A program made the position numbers and the translations under genes. This document shows, one piece after another, positions 8,033-15,732 of a DNA stretch of 62,162 nt; within the stretch, counting starts at the first letter, position 1, and the number at the start of each line of letters is the position of its first letter. Under the pieces are notes generated by a model. It made no database searches, was not told the origin of the DNA, and was given only the letters and a program-made list of their open reading frames with translations. This DNA comes from Selenomonadales bacterium. Its GTDB lineage: Bacteria; Bacillota; Negativicutes; Sporomusales; UBA7701. Location: NCBI GenBank assembly GCA_029975165.1, contig JARKPR010000093.1, forward strand, positions 1-62,162, in the 5' to 3' direction.

Positions 8033-8953
8033 ATGCGGTGGATCATCGGCGTCGACGGCGGCGGCACCAGAACGGTCGCCTGCGCCGCCGACCTGTCCGG
8101 CCGCATCCTCGCCAGGGTCGAACAAGGCCCCGCCAACTACCACACCATCGGCCTGGCCGCCTTCGCCGCCCGCGTCGCCCGCATCCTCGACGACCTGACC
8201 AGCGCCGCCGGCCTCGACCGGGTCGGTCTCGCCCTCGTAAGCCTCGGGCTGGCCGGCGCCGACCGCGCCCAGGACCGCGAGCTCCTGCACGCCGCCCTTG
8301 AAGGCCTCGGGCTCGGTTGCCCCTGCCTCATCGGCAGCGACGCCCGCATCGCCCTCGCCGCCGGCCTGGGCGACGCCGCCGCAGGCCTCGTCCTCATCGC
8401 CGGCACCGGCTCCATCGCCTACGGGCGTACCGGCAGCGGCGAAATAATCCGTGCCGGCGGCTGGGGCCACCTCGTCAGCGACGAAGGCAGCGGCTACGAC
8501 ATCGGCCGCCAGGCCATCGCCCGCGGCCTGCGGGCCATGGAAGGGCGGGACAAGCCCTCCGGCCTGCTCGCCGCGATCATGGACGCCCTCGGCGTAACCG
8601 ATATCGCCGGCCTCATCGCCTTCGTCCACAACCCCGCCACTTCCAAGGCCGCCATCGCCGCCCTGGCAACCACCGTCACCGCCGCCGCCAGCGCCGGCGA
8701 CGAACTCGCTGCCGACATCCTCGCCCGCGCCGGCGACGAACTCGCCGCCCTCGCCCTGTCGGTCATCGCCCGCGGCTTCCCCGCCGCCCGCCCCGTACCC
8801 GTCGCCACCTACGGCGGCCTCCTCCTCAACAACCCCTTTATCCAGCGGCGCCTGGCCGCCCGCCTGGCCGGCCGCGCCGAACTCCTGCCGCCGGGACCGG
8901 ACCCTGTTATGGGCGCGCTGAAAATTGGATATGAATATCTGAGGAGTACATAA
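8033..8953 (+). CDS. murK: N-acetylmuramate/N-acetylglucosamine kinase, BadF/BcrA ATPase family (MurK-like)
   Basis: The 306-residue sugar kinase has the actin-like ATPase motifs: phosphate-1 D-G-G-G-T-R-T at about 8-14, A-G-T-G-S near 123-127 with the W-G-H-L-V-S-D-E-G-S-G block after it, and a C-terminal adenosine motif. Enzymes of this family next to murQ phosphorylate MurNAc and GlcNAc entering without PTS phosphorylation. Here murQ starts 3 bp after the stop, so MurNAc 6-phosphate is the likely product. Substrate choice is inferred from context. The ATG 8033 has a GGGGGAG site 7 bp upstream. No regulator gene is adjacent. Confidence 0.85.
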   Translation: MRWIIGVDGGGTRTVACAADLSGRILARVEQGPANYHTIGLAAFAARVARILDDLTSAAGLDRVGLALVSLGLAGADRAQDRELLHAALEGLGLGCPCLIGSDARIALAAGLGDAAAGLVLIAGTGSIAYGRTGSGEIIRAGGWGHLVSDEGSGYDIGRQAIARGLRAMEGRDKPSGLLAAIMDALGVTDIAGLIAFVHNPATSKAAIAALATTVTAAASAGDELAADILARAGDELAALALSVIARGFPAARPVPVATYGGLLLNNPFIQRRLAARLAGRAELLPPGPDPVMGALKIGYEYLRST

Positions 8954-8956
8954 AAT

Positions 8957-9862
8957 ATGAGCCGTAACCTGGACGACCTCCTTACCGAGCAGCCCAACCC
9001 CGCCACCGCCGCCATCGACACCCTGCCGACCGCCGCCATCCTCCGCGTAATCAACGACGAAGACAAAACCGTCGCCGCCGCGGTGGAAAAAGAGCTGCCT
9101 TTCATCGCCGCCGCCGTTGACACCATCGTCACCGCCATGAAAAGCGGCGGTCGCCTCGTCTACGTCGGCGCCGGCACCAGCGGCCGGCTGGGCGTCCTCG
9201 ACGCCGCCGAATGCCCGCCCACCTTCGGCACCGATCCCGGCCTCGTCCTCGGCTTCGTCGCCGGCGGTGACGCCGCCATCACCAGGGCCGTCGAAGGGGC
9301 GGAAGACGACGCCGGCACGGCCGTAGGCCAACTCAGGCACATCGACTTCTCGGCCGCCGACGTCCTCGTCGGCATCACCGCCAGCGGCCGCACCCCCTAC
9401 GTCGTCGCCGCCCTCGAATACGCCAACACCCTCGGCGCCTTCACCGTCGCCCTTACCTCGGCGCCCGGCTCGGCCGTCGCCGCCGCCGCCCGGCTGGCGA
9501 TAACCCCCCTCGTCGGCCCCGAAGTCATCGCCGGCTCCACCCGCCTCAAAGCCGGCACCGCCGCCAAGCTCGTCCTCAACATGCTCACCACCGCCACCAT
9601 GGTCAGGCTGGGCAAAGTGTACGGCAACCGCATGGTCGACCTCAGGCCCACCAACGTCAAACTGTGGGAGCGGGCCAAGCGCATCGTCGCCGAGACCGCC
9701 GGCGTATCGCGCCAGGAGGCCGAAGACGCCCTCAACGCCTGCGACCGCCACGCCAAGACCGCCATCGTCATGCTCAAGGCCGGCTGCACCGCCGCCGAAG
9801 CCGAGGAGCGTCTTAAAAAAGCCGACGGCTTCGTCGCCAGGGCCGTCGACAATCCCAAATGA
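8957..9862 (+). CDS. murQ: N-acetylmuramic acid 6-phosphate etherase MurQ
   Basis: This 301-residue SIS-domain protein has the family sequence throughout: Y-V-G-A-G-T-S-G-R-L-G at 69-79, the catalytic Glu in L-D-A-A-E-C-P-P-T-F (Glu85), G-I-T-A-S-G-R-T-P-Y-V in the middle and G-S-T-R-L-K-A-G-T-A with N-M-L-T-T after. MurQ cleaves the lactyl ether of MurNAc-6P, giving GlcNAc-6P and D-lactate in the cytoplasm. Length and motifs are normal. GAGGAG at 8941-8946 is its ribosome site. With the upstream kinase it forms the MurNAc salvage pair. Confidence 0.96.
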   Translation: MSRNLDDLLTEQPNPATAAIDTLPTAAILRVINDEDKTVAAAVEKELPFIAAAVDTIVTAMKSGGRLVYVGAGTSGRLGVLDAAECPPTFGTDPGLVLGFVAGGDAAITRAVEGAEDDAGTAVGQLRHIDFSAADVLVGITASGRTPYVVAALEYANTLGAFTVALTSAPGSAVAAAARLAITPLVGPEVIAGSTRLKAGTAAKLVLNMLTTATMVRLGKVYGNRMVDLRPTNVKLWERAKRIVAETAGVSRQEAEDALNACDRHAKTAIVMLKAGCTAAEAEERLKKADGFVARAVDNPK

Positions 9863-9894
9863 ATTGTGCGAGGCTGCCTAGAAGGAGAACATCT

Positions 9895-10200
9895 ATGAAA
9901 ATACTATTGGTCTGTTCCGGCGGCATGTCCACCGCCATCGTCGTCAAAGCCATCGAACAGCAGGCCGCCAAAACCGGCCGCGCCCTCGCCGTCAGCTCGG
10001 TCGGCGCCGGCGAATTCCCCGCCGCCGTCAAAGGCGGCTGGGACATCGCCCTCGTCGCCCCCCAGGTCCGCCACCGCCTCGCCGAATTCCAGGCCGCCGC
10101 CGCCGAAGCCGGCGTGCCCGTCGCCCTCATCCCGCCCCAGGGGTACAGCCCGCTGGGCGGCGCAGTGATTCTCGCCGAAGTTGATAAGCTTTTAAACTAG
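9895..10200 (+). CDS. chbB: PTS lactose/cellobiose-family EIIB (ChbB-like)
   Basis: This 101-residue cytoplasmic PTS component carries the phospho-Cys motif L-V-C-S-G-G-M-S-T (Cys7) of the lactose/cellobiose/chitobiose class. It passes phosphate from EIIA to the incoming disaccharide at EIIC. AAGGAG at 9882-9887 sets the start at ATG 9895. The EIIC gene follows, separated by a family A repeat, and EIIA, GH4 and ChbG-like genes follow in the order of the E. coli chb operon. The chb name is by gene order and homology; cellobiose is an alternative substrate. Confidence 0.88.
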   Translation: MKILLVCSGGMSTAIVVKAIEQQAAKTGRALAVSSVGAGEFPAAVKGGWDIALVAPQVRHRLAEFQAAAAEAGVPVALIPPQGYSPLGGAVILAEVDKLLN

Positions 10201-10325
10201 GGAGACTGCCGCAAAAGTCCATCTGCGGCGTTGCTCCTCGGCTGCCATCCTCAGCGTACTAACGTGTACGCTTCCGGTGTCAGCCTCCGGTGCGCCTTGC
10301 ATCTGGAGCTTTTTCGACAGTCTCC
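10201..10325 (+). repeat. Family A fold-back repeat, copy A1 (inside the PTS operon)
   Basis: The ends GGAGACTG and CAGTCTCC are exact inverted repeats. The inner arms AAAAGTCCA and TGGAGCTTTT also pair, with the conserved words CATCTG at both sides and an apical GTAC hairpin. It separates the EIIB and EIIC genes and fills their whole intergenic space. Confidence 0.85.
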
Positions 10326-10358
10326 GGCTGCAAGTGATCGCTTGACACAGGAGGGCTC

Positions 10359-11609
10359 ATGGAAAAAATCTTCGCCTGGCTCGACCGCCGCCTCATCCCC
10401 GTCATGACCCGCCTATCCGAGCAGCGGCACCTGCGGGCCGTGCGCGACGGCATCATCGCCACCATCCCCCTCATCATCGTCGGCAGCTTCTTCCTCATCA
10501 TCGCCTTCCCGCCCGTCCCCGCCCTCGCCGCCGCCGTCAAACCCTACACCGCCCAGATCCTCATGCCCTTCCGCCTCACCATGGGCCTTATGGCCCTCTA
10601 CGCCGCCCACTCCATCGGCTACCACCTCGCCAGGTCCTACAAGCTCGACGGCGTCGCCGGCGGCGTCCTCGCCCTCGCCGCCTTCCTCCTCACCAGCCTG
10701 CCGGTCGACATCGAAGGCAAGGGTCTCGCCCTCCCCATGGAAAACCTCGGCGGCGGCGGCATGTTCGTCGCCATCCTCATGGCCATCGTCGCCGTCGAAA
10801 TCCTCCGCTTCGCCAAAGAAAAAAAACTCACCATCCGCATGCCTGAAGGCGTCCCCGACTCGGTCGCCCGTTCCTTCGAGGCCCTCATCCCCGCCGGCGT
10901 CATCATCCCCCTCGTCTGGGCCGTCCGCCACCTCGCCGGCTTCGACATCCAGCACGCCGTCACCCAACTGTTCGCCCCCCTCGTCACCGCCGGCAACACC
11001 CTCGCCGGCGTCCTCGCCCCCATCCTCCTCATCAGCCTCCTGTGGTCCGCCGGCATCCACGGCGACTCGGTCGTCGGCACCGTCGCCCGCCCCATGTGGC
11101 TCGTCCTCCTCGACCAGAACATCGCCGCCGCCGCCGCCGGCCAGCCCATCCCCAACATCGCCCCCGAGCCCTTCTTCCAATGGTTCGTCTTCATCGGCGG
11201 CTCCGGGGCCACCCTCGGCCTCGTCTGCCTCATGGCATTATCCCAATCCCCCTACCTGCGCGGTGTCGGCCGGGCCGCCTTCCTGCCCGGCGTCTGCAAC
11301 ATCAACGAACCGGTCATCTTCGGCGCCCCCGTCATGCTCAACCCGCTCCTCTTCGTCCCCTTCGTCGCCGGGCCCGCCCTGATGGGCGTCATCACCTGGT
11401 TCGCCATGCACCTCGGCCTCGTCACCAAGCCCTATATCCTCGTCCCCTGGACGCTGCCCGCCCCCATCGGCGCCTACCTCGCCACCGGCGGCGACTGGCG
11501 GGCCATCGTGCTCGCCGCCGTCAACATCCTCATCGCCACCGTCCTCTACTACCCCTTCCTCAAGGCCTACGAACGCAAACTGCTGAAAGAGCAGGAGGAC
11601 ACCCCATGA
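10359..11609 (+). CDS. chbC: PTS lactose/cellobiose-family EIIC permease (ChbC-like)
   Basis: The 416-residue membrane protein has about ten hydrophobic helices. The family landmarks are G-I-H-G-D-S-V-V-G near residue 230 and C-N-I-N-E-P-V-I-F-G-A-P near residue 312, the substrate-binding region of the glucose superfamily EIICs. It imports and phosphorylates a beta-linked disaccharide such as chitobiose or cellobiose. The start ATG follows CAGGAGG. It overlaps the EIIA gene by ATGA. Substrate is inferred from the amino-sugar neighbours. Confidence 0.92.
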   Translation: MEKIFAWLDRRLIPVMTRLSEQRHLRAVRDGIIATIPLIIVGSFFLIIAFPPVPALAAAVKPYTAQILMPFRLTMGLMALYAAHSIGYHLARSYKLDGVAGGVLALAAFLLTSLPVDIEGKGLALPMENLGGGGMFVAILMAIVAVEILRFAKEKKLTIRMPEGVPDSVARSFEALIPAGVIIPLVWAVRHLAGFDIQHAVTQLFAPLVTAGNTLAGVLAPILLISLLWSAGIHGDSVVGTVARPMWLVLLDQNIAAAAAGQPIPNIAPEPFFQWFVFIGGSGATLGLVCLMALSQSPYLRGVGRAAFLPGVCNINEPVIFGAPVMLNPLLFVPFVAGPALMGVITWFAMHLGLVTKPYILVPWTLPAPIGAYLATGGDWRAIVLAAVNILIATVLYYPFLKAYERKLLKEQEDTP

Positions 11610-11938
11610 GCGAAACGATCATCTTCGAAATCATCCTTCACGCCGGCAACGCCCGCACCGAAGCCTACGACGCCCTCGCCGCCGCCAGGGGCGGCCACTT
11701 CGCCCAAGCCGCCGAGCACCTGGCCAGGGCCGAAGAGGAAGTCGGCGTCGCCCACCGCGCCCAGGCCGACATCATCCAGCGCGAGGCCGCCGGCGAGAAG
11801 CAAGACATATCCCTCCTCTTCGTCCACGCCCAGGACCACCTCATGACCGCCATCGCCGAAAAAAGCCTCATCAGCCACATGATCGGCATGGAAAAAACCA
11901 TCCGCGACCTGGCCGCCCGTCTGGAGGCAGGCAAATGA
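11606..11938 (+). CDS. chbA: PTS lactose/cellobiose-family EIIA (ChbA-like)
   Basis: This small helical protein of 110 residues has the phospho-His motif F-V-H-A-Q-D-H-L-M (His74) and the expected three-helix pattern. It receives phosphate from HPr and passes it to EIIB. It overlaps both neighbours by ATGA, so the three cistrons EIIC, EIIA and the GH4 hydrolase are translationally coupled. GCAGGAGG upstream lies within the EIIC end. Confidence 0.92.
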   Translation: MSETIIFEIILHAGNARTEAYDALAAARGGHFAQAAEHLARAEEEVGVAHRAQADIIQREAAGEKQDISLLFVHAQDHLMTAIAEKSLISHMIGMEKTIRDLAARLEAGK

Positions 11939-13254
11939 CCGGCCTCAAGGTCGCCGTCATCGGCGGCGGCTCCAGCTACACCCCCGAGCTCGTCGACGGC
12001 CTCCTCCGCCGCGGCGGCGAACTGCCGGTCGCCGAACTGTGGCTGGCCGACATCCCGGCCGGTGAAGAAAAGCTCGCCGTCGTCGGCGCCTTCGCCCGGC
12101 GCATGGCCCGCAAGGCCGGCGCCGCCATGGCCGTGTACACCACCCTCGACCGGCGCGAGGCCCTGGCCGGCGCCCATTTCGTCGTCACCCAGCTCCGCGT
12201 AGGCGGCCTCGCCGCCCGCGTCCGCGACGAACGCCTCCCCCTCAAATACGGCGTCCTCGGCCAAGAAACCGTCGGTCCCGGCGGCTTCGCCAACGCCCTC
12301 CGCACCATCCCCGTCATCCTCGGCATCTGCCGCGACATCGCCGCCCTCTGCCCCGACGCCTGGCTGATCAACTTCGCCAACCCGGCCGGCCTCGTCACCG
12401 AAGCCGCCCTTCGCCATAGCGCCGTCAAATGCCTCGGCCTCTGCAACGTCCCCATCAACATGGTCATGACCGCCGCCAAGCTGCTTGGCGCCGACCCCGC
12501 CGACATCGCCATCGACTTCGCCGGCCTCAACCACCTCGTCTGGGGCCGCGCCGTCCGCCTCAAAGGCCGCGACGTCACCGCGCTTCTCCTCGAAAAACTC
12601 GCCGACGGCGCCGCCCTCACCATGAACAACATCCCCGACCTCAAATGGGACGGCGCCTTCCTCAAGCAGCTCGGCATGGTCCCCAGCCCCTACCACCGCT
12701 ACTACTACATGACCGACAGGCTGCTCGCCGAGGAGCAGGCCGCCGCCGCCCCGGGCGGGCCCGGCACCCGCGCCGAGCAAGTCCAGGCCGTCGAAGAGGC
12801 CCTCTTCACCCGCTACCGCGACGAAAATTTGGCCGAAAAGCCGCCCGAGCTCGCCAAACGCGGCGGCGCCTACTACTCCGAAGCCGCCGTCTCCCTCATC
12901 GGCGCCATCCATAACGACAGACAGGAAATCCACACCGTCAACACCCGCAATAACGGCGCCATCGCGGGGCTGGACGCCGCCGCCGTCGTCGAGGTCAACT
13001 GCCGGGTAGGGAAGGGAGGGGCCGTCCCCCTGCCGGTCGGCGACCTGCCAGCCGCCGCCCTCGGCCTCGTCCGCCGCGTCAAAGCCTACGAGCTCCTCAC
13101 CGTCGAAGCCGCCGTCAGCGGCGACCGCGCCCTGGCCCTCGACGCCCTCGCCGCCAACCCCCTCGTCCCCTCGCGCGACATCGCCGCCGCTCTCCTGGCC
13201 GACGTCCTCGCCGCCAACCGTGAATACCTGCCCCGCTTCGCCGGGCAGTCCTGA
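11935..13254 (+). CDS. chbF: GH4 NAD/Mn-dependent 6-phospho-beta-glycosidase (ChbF/CelF-like)
   Basis: The protein is 439 residues. It begins with the Rossmann motif V-I-G-G-G-S-S-Y-T-P-E-L typical of glycoside hydrolase family 4, then I-N-F-A-N-P-A-G (145-152), metal-ligand Cys170 in G-L-C-N-V-P and His200 in G-L-N-H-L. GH4 enzymes hydrolyse phosphorylated disaccharides by a redox-elimination mechanism with NAD and a divalent metal. In the chb operon the equivalent enzyme works on deacetylated chitobiose 6-phosphate. Gene order and the next deacetylase gene fit that role; 6-phospho-cellobiose remains possible. Confidence 0.92.
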   Translation: MTGLKVAVIGGGSSYTPELVDGLLRRGGELPVAELWLADIPAGEEKLAVVGAFARRMARKAGAAMAVYTTLDRREALAGAHFVVTQLRVGGLAARVRDERLPLKYGVLGQETVGPGGFANALRTIPVILGICRDIAALCPDAWLINFANPAGLVTEAALRHSAVKCLGLCNVPINMVMTAAKLLGADPADIAIDFAGLNHLVWGRAVRLKGRDVTALLLEKLADGAALTMNNIPDLKWDGAFLKQLGMVPSPYHRYYYMTDRLLAEEQAAAAPGGPGTRAEQVQAVEEALFTRYRDENLAEKPPELAKRGGAYYSEAAVSLIGAIHNDRQEIHTVNTRNNGAIAGLDAAAVVEVNCRVGKGGAVPLPVGDLPAAALGLVRRVKAYELLTVEAAVSGDRALALDALAANPLVPSRDIAAALLADVLAANREYLPRFAGQS

Positions 13255-13265
13255 TCGGAGACAAC

Positions 13266-14030
13266 ATGCGCAAACTCATCATCAACGCCGACGACCTCGG
13301 CCTCACCCCCGGCTGCAACGAAGGCATCGTCCGGGCCATGACCGCCGGCCTCGTCACCGACACCACCCTCATAATCAACACCGCCCACGCCGCCGATGCC
13401 GTCGTCCGCCTCAAGGCCGCCGGCCTCGCCGCCGGCCTCCACCTCAACCTCACCTACGGGCGGCCCCTCCTGCTGGGCCGCGACGTGCCCAGCCTCGTCG
13501 ACGCCGCCGGCGGCTTCCACCGCCCCGTCAACCGCGTCGTCGCCGTCTGCGAGCCGCAGGAAGCCGAACGCGAGCTCACCGCCCAGGTCGACCGCTTCCT
13601 GTCCACCGGCCTCACCCTCACCCATCTTGACAGCCACCACCACGCCCACTCCTACCCCGAACTGCTCGACGTCGCCATCGGCCTCGCCCGCCGGCTCGGC
13701 GTCCCCCTCCGCCAGACCGGCCCCGCCGTCCGGGCCCGCATCGTCGCCTTCGGCATCCCCACCCCCGACGCCTTCTCCGACGCCTTTTACGGCCCCGGCG
13801 CCACCGCCGACAACCTCCGGACCATCATCGCCGGCCACGGCGATGGCGTGCTCGAAATCATGTGCCACCCGGCAACCGACGACGACCTCCTGCCGCAGAC
13901 CAGCTCCTACAGCGCCGAGCGGCAGCGCGAACTCGCCATCCTCACCGACCCGGCCATGAAAGACTTCGTCGTAGCCCAGGGCATCGAACTCGTCGGCTTC
14001 GCCGCCCTGCAAAACCCGGCCAAGGAGTAG
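13266..14030 (+). CDS. chbG: ChbG/YdjC-family carbohydrate deacetylase
   Basis: The 254-residue metal-dependent deacetylase has the YdjC-family N-A-D-D-L-G motif at 7-12 (acidic metal and base residues), G-L-H-L-N-L-T near residues 58-64, and L-D-S-H-H-H-A-H-S near 119-127. In E. coli ChbG removes an acetyl group from chitobiose 6-phosphate, so that GH4 ChbF can split it and the regulator is induced. It lies 11 bp after the GH4 gene with TCGGAGACAAC before the ATG. It is cytoplasmic. Confidence 0.9.
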   Translation: MRKLIINADDLGLTPGCNEGIVRAMTAGLVTDTTLIINTAHAADAVVRLKAAGLAAGLHLNLTYGRPLLLGRDVPSLVDAAGGFHRPVNRVVAVCEPQEAERELTAQVDRFLSTGLTLTHLDSHHHAHSYPELLDVAIGLARRLGVPLRQTGPAVRARIVAFGIPTPDAFSDAFYGPGATADNLRTIIAGHGDGVLEIMCHPATDDDLLPQTSSYSAERQRELAILTDPAMKDFVVAQGIELVGFAALQNPAKE

Positions 14031-14038
14031 AGTAGCCC

Positions 14039-14302
14039 ATGCGCGAACAAACCCTCCGCATCGAAAACAAAATCGGCCTCCACGCCCGCCCGGCCGCCCT
14101 GCTCGTCAAGACGGCCGCCGCCTTCAAAAGCGACATCGCCCTCGTCAAAGGCGAAAAAAACGTCAACGCCAAAAGCATGCTCGCCATCATGAGCGCCGGC
14201 GTCAAAGCCGGCGACACCGTCACCGTGCGGACAAACGGCGAAGACGAAGAACAAGCCCTCGCGGCAGTCACAACCCTTATCAAAGCCGGCTTCAACGAAT
14301 AA
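14039..14302 (+). CDS. HPr phosphocarrier protein
   Basis: This 87-residue HPr has the phospho-His motif G-L-H-A-R-P-A (His15) and a Ser at position 46 (N-A-K-S-M-L) that HPr kinase could modify, so it is not an obvious Crh. It is encoded 8 bp after the ChbG-like gene within the sugar operon, not next to ptsI as usual, which suggests a dedicated or duplicated HPr for this PTS. EI is not in the window. ATG 14039 follows AAGGAGTAGAGTAGCCC. Confidence 0.93.
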   Translation: MREQTLRIENKIGLHARPAALLVKTAAAFKSDIALVKGEKNVNAKSMLAIMSAGVKAGDTVTVRTNGEDEEQALAAVTTLIKAGFNE

Positions 14303-14328
14303 TAAATAATCACACAGGAGGTACCCCC

Positions 14329-15588
14329 GTGCGCCACTGCGGCCGCTGCCTCACAAAACTCGCCCTCGTCCTCGTCGCCCTGCTCGTCCTGCCCGCCTTC
14401 GGCGGCGGCTGCGCCGCGGCCCTGCCGCCGCCCGCCCCGGCCCCCGTCCGCGAGAGCGTGCGCCTCGGCATCGACAACATCGACAGCCACCTCGGCCTCT
14501 TCGCCGGCAAACGGGTCGGCCTCATCACCAACGCCACCGGCATCAACAGCAACTACGAAAGCACCATCGACATCCTCAAGGCTAGGACCAACCTCGTGGC
14601 CCTCTACGCACCCGAGCACGGCATCCGCGGCGCCGTCAAGGCCGGCGACCAGGTCGGCTATGCCACCGACCGCAAAACCGGCCTGCCCATCTACAGCCTC
14701 TACGGCGCCACCAAAAAACCCACCCCCGAAATGCTCGCCGACATCGACACCCTCGTCTTCGACATCCAGGATGTCGGCGCCCGTCCCTACACCTATATCT
14801 ACACCATGGCCTACGCCATGCAGGCCGCCGCCGAGAACGGCAAAGCCTTCGTCGTCCTCGACCGCCCCAACCCCGCCGGCGGCATGGTCGAAGGCGGCCT
14901 CGTCAAGCCCGGCTACGAATCCTTCATCGGCATGTACCCCATCCCCCTGCGCCACGGCATGACCGTCGGCGAACTCGCCCGCTACTTCAACAAAGAATTC
15001 GCCATCGGCTGCGACCTCGCCGTCGTCCCCCTCACCGGCTGGACACGCGACATGGTCTGGGCCGACACCGGCCTGCCGTGGGTCATGACCTCGCCCAACA
15101 TCCCCACCCCCGACACCGCCCTCGTCTACTCCGGCATCGGCATCTTCGGCGGCACCAACGTCTCCGAAGGCGTCGGCACCACCCGCCCCTTCGAGCTCGT
15201 CGGCGCCGCCTGGCTGAACGCCGAGGAACTGGCCGACAGCATGAACGCCCGCGGCCTCCCCGGCGTCCGCTTCCGCCCGGCCTACTTCAGCCCCCGCTTC
15301 GGCGGCAACACCGGCAAAACGCTCGGCGGCGTCCAGCTCCACATCACCGACCCCCACGTCTACCAGGCGGTGCGCACCGGCCTCACCCTCCTCTACACCA
15401 TCCAGGAGCTCGGCGGCGACAACTTCGCCTACGGCTTCGGCCGCTCGGGCACCCCCTACATCGACCTCACCACCGGCGACAGCAGCTTGCGCCTCGGGCG
15501 CTACACCCTCGAAGAACTGCTCGCCGAATGGGCCAAGGAGGCGCACGAATTCAAGGAAAAAGCTAAAAAATATTACTTATACCAATAA
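14329..15588 (+). CDS. namZ: Secreted exo-beta-N-acetylmuramidase, DUF1343/GH171 (NamZ-like)
   Basis: The 419-residue protein has an N-terminal signal segment (about 8-28, with G-G-G-C that is a poor lipobox), then the DUF1343 domain: R-V-G-L-I-T-N-A-T-G near 62-71, Y-A-P-E-H-G-I-R-G near 91-99, F-D-I-Q-D-V-G-A-R-P-Y-T-Y near 144-156 and E-G-V-G-T-T-R-P-F-E near 281-290. NamZ-type enzymes release MurNAc from the non-reducing end of peptidoglycan fragments. The GTG start has a perfect AGGAGG 8 bp upstream. It ends the operon that starts with murK-murQ, so MurNAc released outside would be salvaged by the same gene set. Confidence 0.9.
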   Translation: MRHCGRCLTKLALVLVALLVLPAFGGGCAAALPPPAPAPVRESVRLGIDNIDSHLGLFAGKRVGLITNATGINSNYESTIDILKARTNLVALYAPEHGIRGAVKAGDQVGYATDRKTGLPIYSLYGATKKPTPEMLADIDTLVFDIQDVGARPYTYIYTMAYAMQAAAENGKAFVVLDRPNPAGGMVEGGLVKPGYESFIGMYPIPLRHGMTVGELARYFNKEFAIGCDLAVVPLTGWTRDMVWADTGLPWVMTSPNIPTPDTALVYSGIGIFGGTNVSEGVGTTRPFELVGAAWLNAEELADSMNARGLPGVRFRPAYFSPRFGGNTGKTLGGVQLHITDPHVYQAVRTGLTLLYTIQELGGDNFAYGFGRSGTPYIDLTTGDSSLRLGRYTLEELLAEWAKEAHEFKEKAKKYYLYQ

Positions 15589-15620
15589 CACAGTCAGGTC
15601 TACCGCAGCGGTAGGCGAAC

Positions 15621-15671
15621 AAGCCGCGGCGCAAGATTCATGTCGAATCGCGCGCACGGCTTGAAATTTTT
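15621..15671 (+). terminator. Probable rho-independent terminator after namZ
   Basis: AAGCCG at 15621-15626 pairs with CGGCTT at 15657-15662. Inside it, GCGC and GATTC pair with GAATC and GCGC around a short loop. GAAATTTTT follows. Confidence 0.6.
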
Positions 15672-15732
15672 CCCGATAAGGCATATCATTGAACCATACT
15701 AACCCACTACACATTTCGCGAGGTACCTGTCC

